This document shows positions 31,497 to 42,258 of a DNA stretch of 64,000 bases, in pieces. Below the pieces are notes generated by a model. The model was not told the origin of the DNA. It worked only from the letters and a program-made list of their open reading frames with translations, and did not search any database. Within the stretch, counting starts at the first letter, position 1. The number at the start of each line of letters is the position of its first letter. Both the position numbers and the translations under genes were made by a program. Source of the stretch: Picochlorum sp. 'celeri' (taxonomy: Eukaryota > Chlorophyta > Trebouxiophyceae); the NCBI GenBank assembly GCA_010909725.1, contig JAACMV010000008.1, forward strand, positions 620,001 to 684,000. Direction: 5' to 3'.

Positions 31497-31912
31497 GTGC
31501 GGTCTCTATCTCACGTTCGCTGGCATATTCTATATACAGATATGTGGGGTCACTGTGATACTTTTGGATACTTGGAAATGATTTAATCGGTACCATGTCC
31601 ATATGGAGGTGTAGGAGTGGCTGCATTTTGAAGTGCATCCGTCCTCTGCAGTGAAGAAGGCGCCCTGTACAGCGCATGCGGCCCTTGGTGTAACAAACCC
31701 GACGCATGGGTGCCCGAACCCGGCCGTGTACGACCTTTAGATTTCACAAGAGTGTACAACAGTTGTATCAAAAGAATATACGGTTGTTCGTTCTGGCATT
31801 CATAGCAGTGAGGAGCACGAGCATTGCGGTATATTGTCCAGAACAGACTGTGTGATCTGACCTCAACCAAACCAGCAACAGCAGAGGCTTCGAGAAAGGG
31901 AACGCGGTCGAT
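31497..31912. promoter_or_regulatory. Divergent region between TadA-like and dynamin-like genes
   Basis: About 415 bases. Open frames on the minus strand reach into it but carry no recognisable domain. No GTPase-encoding exon for the downstream dynamin-like gene is visible here. Confidence 0.35.
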
Positions 31913-33579
31913 ATGATTGGGAAGCACGCATCTAACAGTGATTCAAAGAAGAAAGATTCCAGTGAAGATGAGGAATACAAAGCGTATACAGCAATGGTAT
32001 GACGACATGATTGGTTCGTGTAGTGGTGATGGTGTACTAACCAGACATGTGTGTGACGTAGGTCGTCGAATGCGCCGAGGAATTCATTGATCTGTTCTCA
32101 GACGCGTGTAACTCTTCTCTCAAGTCCGAAATTGCGACTGCCATTCATCACCAAAGAATCCACAGGGATCTTCAGCAGGTGGACATGCAGTCACACCTCC
32201 ACATGGACTCTGCCCACAGAATCTTCAAACGATGCTATGGATGGCGTACATGGATCCATGCGCCAGAGGAAGGTGTTCGAGGAATGATTCGAGAGCTTAT
32301 TACATTGTACTATGCCCCACTGAAGCGAGTATTGGATGATGTGCATGGTATTACTCGCAAAGCTGCTGAACTGGCCATGGAAGAATGCGAGCTGTTGAAA
32401 GCGCCCCGCAATGAAGGATTGAAACAGTTGATGGAAGAACAAGCATATGAAAGTATTGATGATTGGAAGGATAGAACGTGGGATCAGCTGAGCAGAAACT
32501 TGCATGCAGAGGTTGAATTTCCAGACCCTCAGAGGTTTCGCAATTTGAGAGAGGCAATTGACGATTTGCTCGAAGAAGAGTCTCGAAAACAGACGGAGCG
32601 TCTGATTAACCATTACCAGAATATGATTCAGATATCCATGAACAACCTGAAGCTGCAGCACGCGGATATTGTGGCGATGAAGAGGGACTCCTTGTCCTCT
32701 CACGCTGTCAACCTTGAGGCTCGGAGTGTTGCTGCAGAGCCATTGGCCTGCGCACAATTCTACATGGGATGGTTGGAGAAAAAGAATCGATTTGGACGAT
32801 GGCAGAGACGATGGGTGGTATTATCAGCGGAGAAGAAGCGCCTGTGGTATTTTGCACATCCTGAAGAGCAACCTGCCAGGGGTGCAGCATCCTTGGTTGG
32901 ATGCTCCGTCTTTCCAGATGTGCACGAAGATGGAGCGAACGAATTGACATTTAGAGTCGTATTTTCAGGAGAAAATTCAACAAGGCATACTACAAATGAT
33001 AAAGCATTCTTTCATGGAGGAAAGACAAAGTCAGACATGGTATCACTGACATTAAGAGCACCCACCATGTCGAGCAAATCAGAGTGGCTGGATATGATTG
33101 GAAAGGCCATTGTTGGCGAGTCCATCAAAGGTAACTCTACAACACCTTCAGAAAACACTGCGGAAAGAAAAATTTCAACTCAAATATTCGAGGAGGATGG
33201 TACAGAGGATGATTCAAAAGAGAAGAAACATGAAGAGGAAAACAGTCAGAAGAAGATGAAAAAGCCAGTCCGCACCAAGACACTCAAATCCCACGGGGTC
33301 GCCATAGAAGACGAGGACGATGATGATGAACAGCGCTTGGAGGCAGAAAAAGCTTTGTTCAACGAGATTGCTCAGCAGACTGAGGCAGCAGCTCCTTCGG
33401 ATGAGGAGACCATCATGCTGGCATGTGTGACAACAGCGGTGAAAAAGTACATGGTGGATTGCCAATCCAGCATATGCGAGCAGGCATCGAAAATCATTGC
33501 GGATGGAATGCTTCCAATGCTTCATAGAGATGAATTGCATACATATTTGCTGAATGTTCTTATACCCCAGGAGAAATAA
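31913..33579 (+). CDS. Dynamin-like protein lacking the GTPase domain (stalk-PH-GED)
   Basis: Two exons (31913-31996 and 32062-33579), intron 65 nt, 533 residues. Residues about 25-250 are helical and resemble the dynamin middle/stalk domain (IRELITLYYAPLKRVLDDV, then HYQNMIQISMNNLKLQHADI before the PH domain). Residues about 261-374 are a PH domain (YMGWLEKKNRFGRWQRRWVV ... SEWLDMIGKAIV). A disordered acidic linker follows, and residues about 477-533 resemble the GTPase effector domain (TTAVKKYMVDCQSSICEQAS, LHTYLLNVLIPQEK). No P-loop is present and none is encoded upstream. It could bind phosphoinositides and co-assemble with a complete dynamin. Stalk and GED calls are by pattern only; the PH call is firmer. 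Confidence 0.65.
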
Positions 33580-33610
33580 TATGTAACATTTTCTTTTCCA
33601 ACCACTTTCG

Positions 33611-33632
33611 CAGTACCACATATGTGGTACTG
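33611..33632. promoter_or_regulatory. 22-bp perfect palindrome
   Basis: Half-site CAGTACCACAT followed directly by its reverse complement. It lies 31 bp after the dynamin-like stop and 123 bp before the peroxiredoxin ATG. It could be a dimeric transcription-factor site, or a hairpin in the 3' UTR of the upstream gene. Confidence 0.45.
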
Positions 33633-33754
33633 TAATTCTACCATGGGATCCCTCCAACAGCAGGGACGTACTACTACAATCAATCCTCAGATTGGATGAA
33701 AAATACCAACGATTGGCTCTCTCCCCCCAGATATAAGATATATTAATAGTCACA

Positions 33755-34474
33755 ATGGCATTATTACAGCGAATTGCGCGCCAGGGCCATTGTCGTGTTT
33801 TACAACGAGCCTTCTCTGCGGAAGCAGCTGCTGGCAGTAAAAAGTTCTACGATGTCCCTGAAGGGCACATTGATTCGGATTTGTCGCAGATTGCATGCAA
33901 TATAGGTCTTAATAGAAGAAGAGACTTGAAATTAGGAGCAGCAGGCAACATCAAATTAGTAGTTGGAGGTACAAGTGTTCCACTGTCTGAGCTCTTCAAG
34001 GTAGGGTCGTCAGTACTCGTTGGTGAATCTAGGATATTCTTTGACTTTATTTTCTTGTTGATGGTACAGGATCAACTCACTGTTCTGTTTGGGGTTCCTG
34101 ATCGAGGAGATGTGTGCACCAAAACACACGTGCCAGGATATCTAAAGGAGTTGGAGGGCATGAGGAGACAAGGAGTGACACAAATTATCTGTGTTTCCAG
34201 AGGAGACGCAGCAGAGGTTGACACGTGGGCCAAAGAGAATGGAATTGGAAGTGACATTACTGTAGCAGCGGATCCCAACGGTGGATTCACTCGAATTCTT
34301 GGGATGGAAGTTGATTCCAATGGCTCTGGGCCTGCGTCATTGAGATATTCTGTGGCCTTGGAGGATGGTGTTATTCTGAAAGTTCTTGTCGAAGAAAGTT
34401 TGGGCAAGGTTGACATCTCTGGAGGATCCAAGATGCTCGAATTTTTGAAATCTCGTCCGCAAGCACCAAAATAA
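33755..34474 (+). CDS. Prx5-type peroxiredoxin/redoxin with altered active-site motif
   Basis: Two exons (33755-34000 and 34070-34474), intron 69 nt, 216 residues. The N-terminus (MALLQRIARQGHCRVLQRAF) looks mitochondrial. The fold matches type II/PRDX5 peroxiredoxins: PLSELFK-DQLTVLFGVP, CTKTHVPGYLKEL, IICVSRGDAAEVDTWAKEN, ITVAADPNGGFTRILGMEV and the Arg in LRYSVAL. The canonical PGAFTPxC loop is instead PDRGDVC: one residue shorter, without the catalytic Thr, but with the peroxidatic Cys position kept. Peroxide reduction is therefore doubtful. The intron is stop-free and a multiple of three, so its retention would add 23 residues just before the active site. Confidence 0.85.
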   Translation: MALLQRIARQGHCRVLQRAFSAEAAAGSKKFYDVPEGHIDSDLSQIACNIGLNRRRDLKLGAAGNIKLVVGGTSVPLSELFKVGSSVLVGESRIFFDFIFLLMVQDQLTVLFGVPDRGDVCTKTHVPGYLKELEGMRRQGVTQIICVSRGDAAEVDTWAKENGIGSDITVAADPNGGFTRILGMEVDSNGSGPASLRYSVALEDGVILKVLVEESLGKVDISGGSKMLEFLKSRPQAPK

Positions 34475-34883
34475 ATCAACGAATCATACACATTGAATGT
34501 AACAATTGTCCATGCTGCAACGTTTGAACACCGAATCATGACTGCCGTCCAGTAGTACTGGTTGCATCGCCCACTTCTAGTTACAGAGACACGCAGAAGA
34601 AGCCCAGATGTGCGTACCTTGTATGAAGAAGCCCAGATGTGTGCCTTTGAATGATGACTAGCGGAAACCGAGCCGTCTTCTCTGGGAAACTGGGGAGAAA
34701 CTGCGGATCCCGCTGGATCGACAAGGGGCGCGGATGACGTGTCAGTTACAAGGTACTGCTCGGTACGATACCTCGGACGACGGGACATCCTCTCGGATGT
34801 AAAAATCATTAATAACAATGGTATGAATTAAAGTATCTAGTATTTTAGGTAAAAACTGGGTAGTGTGAGTTCTAATTCACCGG
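34475..34883. repeat. Intergenic region with a 17-bp direct repeat
   Basis: About 410 bases between the peroxiredoxin and cellulose synthase genes. GAAGAAGCCCAGATGTG occurs twice, near 34596-34612 and 34625-34641, 12 bp apart. No gene is seen. Confidence 0.5.
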
Positions 34884-37800
34884 ATGGCTGAGGACACGCC
34901 GTATGCGCAAACTGACGGTGGGGCGCTCAGTGGTGTGTCAGTGCGAACACAAGGCCTCGTTGATATCAATGGAGTATGGCTTCTTGTGTCTTCTGTGAGC
35001 TTCGTCTTGTTCTTGATTGTGTCGATCATCACCTTTCGATGGATTCGGGCGCGAGGAAAGATGTCCAGCGTGCTGAAGGGAAGGTTAAGATATGCAGCTG
35101 CTAGCGGGAATGTTGCTGTGATGGAAGCAATCAAAGATGCCGCTGGTACAGCATTTGACGTCAACTCGAGTGTAAAAGGATTTACAGCTCTACATGCAGC
35201 AAGTGCGCAAGGCGAGGCTGGGGCAGTCCTTTGGTTGTGTCAGCATGGTGCTGATACAGAAGCTGTTCGCGAAGATGGCTGGGGACGTACGCCCCTCATG
35301 TTGGCTTCAACACGTGGACATTTGCTATCTGTTAAAATTTTGATAACATTCGGAGCGAATGCCTTGGCTGAAGATGCATTTGGGAATACATCCCTGAAAC
35401 TAGCATCTGACAATGGTTGCCATGCCACAGTATCCTTTCTCTCAGATTTCAGCAAAGATGGCAAAGTCACCGGCATTCCTAGCAAGGATGATTTGATAAA
35501 CAAAGTATATATTAAGAGTGAGAACGTTTGGTTGCTTTTCGACAAGGATGATGAAACATATTTTGAAAAGATTACAGATGATGCATGGATGCTTCCTTCA
35601 TTTGATGGGTTTGGCACACCTGGCACTGAGAAGCCAAAGAGGCTGAGACTGAGTCGTTTGACAAGCATATTATCATTAGCAGTATTTGAAGTGTATATAG
35701 TATGGCGTGCGCTACGATCACTGCAGTTTGGGTTGGGGTACATTTACAGTGCCATCTTCTGGTTCTGTGAATTTGCCAATGGTGTCATGGGTCACATCTT
35801 CTTTATGAGCATGTGGCAGCCAGCTTTGAGACCCAAGCGTGATATCCATGAGATGCTTCCGAGGGATGAACTGTTTCCCAAAGTAGATGTCTTTATTGCC
35901 ACGTATACAGAGGACCGTGATGTTGTCGAGCCAACGACCATTGCTGCCATCAATATGGACTACCCTGGAGAAAAATTGTGTGTCATGGTATTGGATGATG
36001 GTAATAGACCAGAGATGGCCAAAATGGTCAAAGATTTGCGGTCTCAGATGCGCTATGTTGATAGGAGAGTCACTCTCAAGTATGTGACCAGAACAAGGAA
36101 GAAGGGTATTGACCACCATGCTAAATCTGGTAACATTAATAATGGGCTTTTCAAGGAATCCTCTATGGATGCCGATTACATTTTGACGCTAGATGCGGAT
36201 ATGATTGTGCATCCTAACTTTTTGGCTCATACTGTAGGGCATATGTATAGGCAGGATGAGGATACAAACATGACTGAAGGAGGCATGGTCTCTTGGAGGA
36301 AGAAAAGATTTGCTGCCTTATTACAGACCCCACAAGATTTTTGGAATGTCCATCGCTCTGATCCCTTCGTCAACTGTGCTCGATTCTTCTATTCTAAAAT
36401 GTTGAGCGGCAGGGATGGCATTGGTGCATCTCCCTGTTGTGGAACAGGTTGGTTGTCACAACTGATTGCGATGAGTGATTCCTCCTATGGCTTAAGCTGA
36501 TATTTGTATCAATGTAGGTGCTATATTTAATAGGAAAGCTCTTTTAAGTATTGGAGGACAGAGTTTTGGCAGTATAACAGAGGATTACTTCACAGCAATG
36601 GAGCTTTTAGCCTCTGGCTTCACATCCTTATTTGTCGAGGAGAGGCTGGTCCATGGCATGGCCCCAACTACCATCTCGGCCGTATTCGCACAACGCTATC
36701 GCTGGGCTCTTGGATCTCTGCAAATATTGACACTTGACAATCCTCTGTTAAAAGCTGGACTGACATTTCCTCAATCTTGCCTCTTTTTTGAAGCCAGCGC
36801 ATATCATTTCATGGCGTATCCCTATGCCATGTTTGCCATATCACCCTTGGTGTATTTGTACTCAGGCTTTGCTCCCATTCTGGTCAGTCGCTTGTGGGAG
36901 TTTGTGATATACTTCGGTTGCATGTACTTTGCCAATCGCATCGCCATGTTGGTCCTCTACAGAGGTTGCCTTGGGGAATCTTTGGAACTGTGGCGAGGCT
37001 CACAACTTTCTATTTGGCTGATATACAACAACATAAGAGCAACATTGAAGTATTTGCTTTGGTCCATATTAAGAGTGTTCAAGGTATTGATTAAGATGTA
37101 TTCATGGTTGGATGAGGGCCTCACAATATCTCACACTGGTCTCATTGTTCTCCTTCATGCAGATATACATTAGCATTCAGTTTAGAGTCACCCGAAAGAC
37201 TCGCGACAGCGAAGGCTTTTGGGTAAATTTTCTTTGTGTTTGGCCTTATATTGCGTACATTCTAGTGTACATTGGAGGCCTTGTCCACTTTATTGTGTTT
37301 GCAGCAAAGGGTTCATTCAATGCTGCAGAGTGTGTCATTTATATTTCTGTGGCAGGCTGGGGCTTGGTCATGATATGTTACATGTGGCCACCCATCGAAA
37401 CACTCCTGCCTCGACGTGAAACAGAACAAGGGTGGCGCATCGCGTGGGATCCCTTCTACAATCCCAATGCTTTTGAAGTGGACGAGAATAACCGGCTGGT
37501 CAAGAAATTCTCAAGACTCTTCTCCTTGAGAAGATCAGATACAATGTCGAGTAAAGGAGCAAAAGAGAAGCAAACACCAAAAGTCACTGCTCAAAATGCA
37601 ATGCAAGTCGCAGCCGAATCATTATCAAAAGTGCATGCTACATTCAGTCCACATTTTGAGGATGACGATCTGTTTGAAATGTCACCATTTGCAATGATGG
37701 AGCATCCAGAGGAAGAGTACGACAAGGAGCTTGACTCACTGGAATCTCAATCGAGACACGAAAAACATGGAGGAAAAGGACTTGAAAAGTCCAGCAAAGA

Positions 37801-38487
37801 AGAGTCTTCCTTCTCTTTTCTACACAGTTCCGTGGTACGTTTCATGGTTCACATGTAGAGAAAGCTTTTACTGAATATATTTTCCACATGGTTGTGCAGC
37901 AAGGAAGCCAGACCAGGCACCACGCTGGTTTATCAAGTATTGGACGAGTCTCATTGCCCAGCAGATCAATCGAATCTTTATCCCACATCGGGCCCTTCTC
38001 ATGTACGTGAATAGTATTGCCATGTCTTACATCTATTTTCATACATACCAATAAACCACCATTGCCATCACTATGCTCTGCAGCAACAGTATTGCCCGAA
38101 CCCAAACCATCAAGGGGTAGCGAAATCGATACACGCATGGTTTCCATGCATATTGATCCCGAAGCAGGCTCGGTAGAAATCAAACCCGTCTCAAAAACAA
38201 AGACTAGAAGCATTGTCTATGGATCCATGAGAACCACATCAATACCATCATTACCATCGCAAACCATTGTTAAATTAACCTCTATGAGGTCTGGAAGCTT
38301 CATCATGCCAGTGGTTCCAGCATACGAGTATGAGCACACCATTGCCGCTCGTCCAAACTTTGATGACAAGCATAGTCCAGCAAAGACCATTATGTTTTTT
38401 GTCGTAAACGGCTTCATTCTCATAGGACTGTTTGTTGGTGGAATTCTGTTCGCAACATTATTTGATAATGAAGATTTTTTCGAATAA
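34884..38487 (+). CDS. Ankyrin-repeat cellulose synthase-like GT2 protein
   Basis: Five exons (34884-36447, 36518-37083, 37163-37834, 37900-38002, 38084-38487), introns 65-81 nt, 1102 residues. An N-terminal helix (VWLLVSSVSFVLFLIVSIIT) is followed by about four ankyrin repeats at 60-195 (GFTALHAASAQGEAGAVLWL, GRTPLMLASTRGHLLSVKIL). Helices and the family 2 glycosyltransferase follow, with VLDDGNR near 371, TLDADMI near 435, TED near 543 and QRYRW near 580: the full D, DxD, TED, QxxRW set. CCGTG-AIFNRKALLSIGG crosses intron 1. More helices, a long charged cytosolic tail and a last helix (FFVVNGFILIGLFVGGILF) complete it. It probably makes cellulose or another beta-glucan at a membrane. The ankyrin module is unusual. 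Confidence 0.88.
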
Positions 38488-38564
38488 TATACAGGTATGT
38501 CAGGTTTCAAAATTTTCAACCACACAAATTAATTCGTAAAAGTTGTAGTCCGATCATTGATGAT

Positions 38565-39419
38565 TTATCCACTCTTCAATGTAAGAAAAGATTCCAGAGC
38601 TTCAAGCATCCTTGGTGGCCATTTCTTTTCCTTCTTCACCCACGCAACGGATGAGTATCGGGAGTCAAACTCACTAGCAATATCCCACTGAAGTTCAGCA
38701 AACGCCAGTCTCTCTGGCCGCTCCACATACAAGACACTCGCAAGAGCGGCATGCACCTCTGCCAACCCTCGCAACGCCACCTCTTCATCTTCTAAATGCA
38801 GTATAGCTACATCCACCATACCGACTTGATATTCCATCAGAGCCTGTCCCACTCTCCCTCGCTCACCAAGCCCTTCAAATTCTGGGTATTCCAAAACCAA
38901 ACTCTTGTACTTTTCCAGAGCACGTTGATAGTCCCCCATCGCTTGGTCATCAGATGCGTTTTGTAATAATTGCAGAGCTGCCTGCATCCTCCCAGACGCT
39001 GCAGGCATCCTCTTTATTGTTGGTTCCTGCGTTCCACCACGCTGTTTTGGAGCACCAGCAACATTTTGAAGTGCTAGTCGCTGTTCTCTCGTCAGACGGC
39101 GCACACCATCATCAGCACCCGCATTCTTTGAGACAAGCATTCCAAGTGCCAAAGACATGGCAATGAATGCCCGACGCTGGAGCCCACTGGTCTGTACTCC
39201 ATAGTCCACTCCACCAGCAGAGTCCCCACATGGTGCATCAGACCATCCTTCTACCCGTCTAGCACGTAGAACCACATTTACGTTTCTTTTCAAATCGGCA
39301 TGGCACCAATGCCGTATGAAACGGTTGCTGTGAGACTCTCTTGGCCTCCTCCCACCAGAACAAGAAGGAGGCAGCAGGACGACCTTTAGTCCCTCCCTTG
39401 CCCAAATACCATCCTTCAT
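38565..39419 (-). CDS. Thylakoid lumen TPR-like protein with twin-arginine signal
   Basis: 284 residues from the first ATG (39419); the frame is open four codons further upstream but begins with GTG. A basic transit peptide of about 85 residues precedes a twin-Arg lumen signal (QRRAFIAMSLALGMLVSKNA, then GADDG). The mature part has TPR-like helices (MGDYQRALEKYKSLVLEYPE, GRVGQALMEYQVGMVDVAIL, LAEVHAALASVLYVERPERL) and the ending WVKKEKKWPPRMLEALESFL. This resembles the plant chloroplast lumen common family (TPR-like). Role unknown, probably photosystem assembly or stability. It converges on the cellulose synthase-like gene with 77 bp between stops. Confidence 0.78.
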   Translation of the reverse strand: MKDGIWAREGLKVVLLPPSCSGGRRPRESHSNRFIRHWCHADLKRNVNVVLRARRVEGWSDAPCGDSAGGVDYGVQTSGLQRRAFIAMSLALGMLVSKNAGADDGVRRLTREQRLALQNVAGAPKQRGGTQEPTIKRMPAASGRMQAALQLLQNASDDQAMGDYQRALEKYKSLVLEYPEFEGLGERGRVGQALMEYQVGMVDVAILHLEDEEVALRGLAEVHAALASVLYVERPERLAFAELQWDIASEFDSRYSSVAWVKKEKKWPPRMLEALESFLTLKSG

Positions 39420-39872
39420 CAACAGATCCACTCAATCAAAATGATATGAAGTATACCCTGATGAGCGATGAGGTGCTATAGACCACCAATTCCAGGGTGT
39501 ACTTACATCAAAAGAGTACACCCATTGGGAAGATCATTTGATAGGACCTTGTGCAAGAGGTAGAGATGCGACAAGAAACGCGTGGTTTTCGTCTTCTTCA
39601 TGCCATGAAAGAAACCCGCAACTGTTCAGTCCTTGTTCCAAATCCATTCTTTAAGATAGTATTCGCTTGACTTCCAGGAAGAGTCAACGTATATTTCTGA
39701 AAACTAAAAGGTAAAGGAAGAAGATCTGTACCTGGGATTCAGAGCGACGAATTTGTCCCACGCACGTGATCGAACGATCGATAGGACGAGGTTACAAAGA
39801 CACCTATCCGCGTATATAGAATACAAGTAATACTCCTAGTATCACTTTAGAAAGTATTTCAGTCGAGGAAGA
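39420..39872. promoter_or_regulatory. Divergent region between lumen TPR gene and dynamin
   Basis: About 450 bases. A palindrome ATCGAACGATCGAT-like stretch lies near 39768-39782, and a TATA-like CGTATATAGAATAC lies near 39810-39823, about 50 nt before the dynamin ATG. No gene is seen. Confidence 0.35.
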
Positions 39873-41747
39873 ATGGACTCGGTATTGAAAGCTGTGAACA
39901 GGGTGTCTCAAATTGCTGCCTTGGCAGGGGATACCCAAGTTGGAAATGAAAAGGGCGGGGCTCTTCCTTCTTTGGCAAGGCAATTGCCCAAAATTGTTGT
40001 TGTTGGAGGGCAGAGTTCAGGAAAATCGTCAGTGCTTGAGGCTGTGGTGGGGAGGGATTTCCTTCCCCGTGGAACTGGTATTGTGACACGAAGGCCACTG
40101 GAGCTTCAGTTGGAGACAGCGACGGACAAGGATGCGCAAGAGTATGGAGAGTTTGGACATTTGCCTGGGCAGAAGTTTTATGATTTTGAAGAGATACGGA
40201 AGGAGATTGAGGAGGAGACGAGGAGGCATACACAGAAGAGAGGGACCATTGTGTCCCCAGTTCCAATGACGCTCCGTATCGTGTCTCCTCATTTGCCTGC
40301 CTTGTCCATGGTAGATATGCCTGGTATTACAAAGGTGGCCATCGATGGTCAGCCGAAGAGTATTGTTCAGGAGTTGGAGTCTATGGCAAGGGATTATGTG
40401 AAGCATGAGAATGTTATTATTCTTGCTGTGACACCTGCCAATGCAGATTTAGCAACGTCAGATGCACTGCGGTTGGCACGTGAGGTGGATCCAACTGGAG
40501 AACGTACGATTGGTGTTTTGACCAAGATTGATATTATGGATCCTGGGACCAATTGTGCGGATGTGTTGAATGGGAGCTCCTATGTGCTGAGGAATGGGTG
40601 GATTGGTGTTGTGAACAGAGGGCAAAGGGATATTGATAGCAAGATGGATATGAGTCGAGCTCGTGCAAAGGAGATGGAATTCTTCAAGGGAAAAGATGAG
40701 TATAGGTCAATGGAAAATGTCGGAACAGACTACCTGTCCAGTGATTTGTCTGAGAAATTGATTGCGTCTGTGAGGAGACAGTTGCCAAATATTTCTGGAT
40801 TTTTGAACAAATCTATCATGGACTTGAACAAAGAGCTGGAAGGTCTTGGTGGACCTGCAGCCACTGGCAGAGGAGAGATGGTTCATGCAGTTTTGACAAT
40901 TGCCAGGAAGTTTGAGACGGCATTTGCCAAATTGATCGATGGAGGCAAAGGCGGAGGTGAATTGGTTTTGACTGTGTTTGAAAAGCGTCTTCCAGACGCT
41001 GTCGAGAAGCAGCCATTCAAGAAGATGTTGGATGTGAATCATGTGAAGCGTGTGATTGAAGAAGCAGATGGTATCCAGCCCCATTTGGTAGCTCCAGAGG
41101 CAGGATACAGGCGCTTGTTGGAAGAAGCTCTTGGATATTTGAAAGAGCCGACCGAAAAGTCTGTGGAAGAAGTGTTTGTGTTGTTGAGGCGAATGGTGGA
41201 TAATATTGCCAATTCTGATGAGCTCAATGCCTTGAGACGATACCCAGAGCTGAAGAGACAAATTGTGACATCTGCGTACACTGCCTTGGATGGATTCAGA
41301 GAAGAGACTCGCAAAATGGTGAATATCATGGTGGAGATGGAGCGCAACTACATCACAGCAGAATATTTCAGAACCATTCAGATGGGCAGAATGCCTGATG
41401 GAAAGGTCATGTATACATTAGATGGTCGACCAGTCACTGAAGAGCCAGAGGGAAGCCCAGAGGAAAGGCACTATAAGCGCATTATCAACCAAGTGTCTGG
41501 ATATGTGAGGGAAATCTGCACGCAGATGATCCAGTCGGTGCCAAAAGCAATTGTCCATTGCATGGTGATTCCATCAAAAGAGCACTTGTTGGAGAAACTT
41601 CAGGCAACTGTTGCAGGTCAGCAGGAAGTCCAGCTGAAGAGAATGTTGGGAGAGGATGATGCTGTTGCCAAGAGACGCCAAACATTGACGGCCAAGTTGG
41701 ACATGTTGAAACAAGCTCAACATGAGCTTTCAACTGTGGATGTTTAG
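39873..41747 (+). CDS. Dynamin-related protein, DRP1-type
   Basis: 624 residues, no intron. A large GTPase with G1 GGQSSGKSSVLEAVVGRDFL near residue 48, switch I RGTGIVTRRPLELQL, G3 MVDMPGITKVA (DLPG-equivalent) and G4 GVLTKIDIMDPG. A stalk follows, then a C-terminal GED (YVREICTQMIQSVPKAIVHC, EKLQATVAGQQEVQLKRMLG). It has no PH or proline-rich domain, and its length is that of plant DRP1 or phragmoplastin-type proteins. It probably acts in membrane fission at the cell plate, plasma membrane or organelles. A PH-GED dynamin-like gene without a GTPase lies 6 kb upstream. Confidence 0.95.
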   Translation: MDSVLKAVNRVSQIAALAGDTQVGNEKGGALPSLARQLPKIVVVGGQSSGKSSVLEAVVGRDFLPRGTGIVTRRPLELQLETATDKDAQEYGEFGHLPGQKFYDFEEIRKEIEEETRRHTQKRGTIVSPVPMTLRIVSPHLPALSMVDMPGITKVAIDGQPKSIVQELESMARDYVKHENVIILAVTPANADLATSDALRLAREVDPTGERTIGVLTKIDIMDPGTNCADVLNGSSYVLRNGWIGVVNRGQRDIDSKMDMSRARAKEMEFFKGKDEYRSMENVGTDYLSSDLSEKLIASVRRQLPNISGFLNKSIMDLNKELEGLGGPAATGRGEMVHAVLTIARKFETAFAKLIDGGKGGGELVLTVFEKRLPDAVEKQPFKKMLDVNHVKRVIEEADGIQPHLVAPEAGYRRLLEEALGYLKEPTEKSVEEVFVLLRRMVDNIANSDELNALRRYPELKRQIVTSAYTALDGFREETRKMVNIMVEMERNYITAEYFRTIQMGRMPDGKVMYTLDGRPVTEEPEGSPEERHYKRIINQVSGYVREICTQMIQSVPKAIVHCMVIPSKEHLLEKLQATVAGQQEVQLKRMLGEDDAVAKRRQTLTAKLDMLKQAQHELSTVDV

Positions 41748-41830
41748 GTCTACCTATTAATACAGTGTGCTCGTGATTAGAAGCCATCTAGTTGTAGAAT
41801 TTTTTCATGAATATGTAATACGACCATACA

Positions 41831-42258
41831 TTACTTCTTCTTTTTGGAATCCTCTGTTGATTCTAAAGCCAGCGCACGAGAGTGTGCCTGGAGTCTCAAA
41901 AAGCTTGTGACAATTGCCAGCACACCACCATTGACGCAAATATTCGTGAGCATGGCATTCTTCTCAGTCAAATACGTCCAATACTCTGCGAATAGAGTAT
42001 GAGAGTACCATTTCTTTTTATTTTCCACGTCTGCAAAGTCAACACAGTCAAGAGTTGTGAGTCGTCCACGTTTGGCACATAGAAGATGCTCTTACGCATA
42101 CGATTAAATAACAGCATACCTAGAAGAACTGCTATTCCACAGCAACCAACAATGATCCCAGTGATGCCAATGAGGAACAACGCCCTATACACATTTGCCA
42201 TGTAAGGCGTCAATTTTGTCGGGGGTAATGCTCCTTTCTGCTTCACCATGATGTACAA
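41831..42258 (-). CDS. Small two-TM protein, unknown
   Basis: Two exons (42096-42258 and 41831-42030), intron 65 nt with a GTAAGA donor, 120 residues (ATG at 42258; a second at 42249). Helix 1 is LFLIGITGIIVGCCGIAVLL; helix 2 is MLTNICVNGGVLAIVTSFL. The tail is basic (STEDSKKKK), a possible ER-retrieval-like or cytosolic anchor. I do not recognise the family. The splice is supported by frame and by keeping two well-formed helices, but other joins are possible. Confidence 0.5.

Noticed and set aside
31583..31927. Minus-strand frame upstream of TadA as an extra 5' exon
   Set aside because: No hydrophobic or targeting character and no clean splice to the TadA frame; the ATG at 31496 already gives a plausible presequence.
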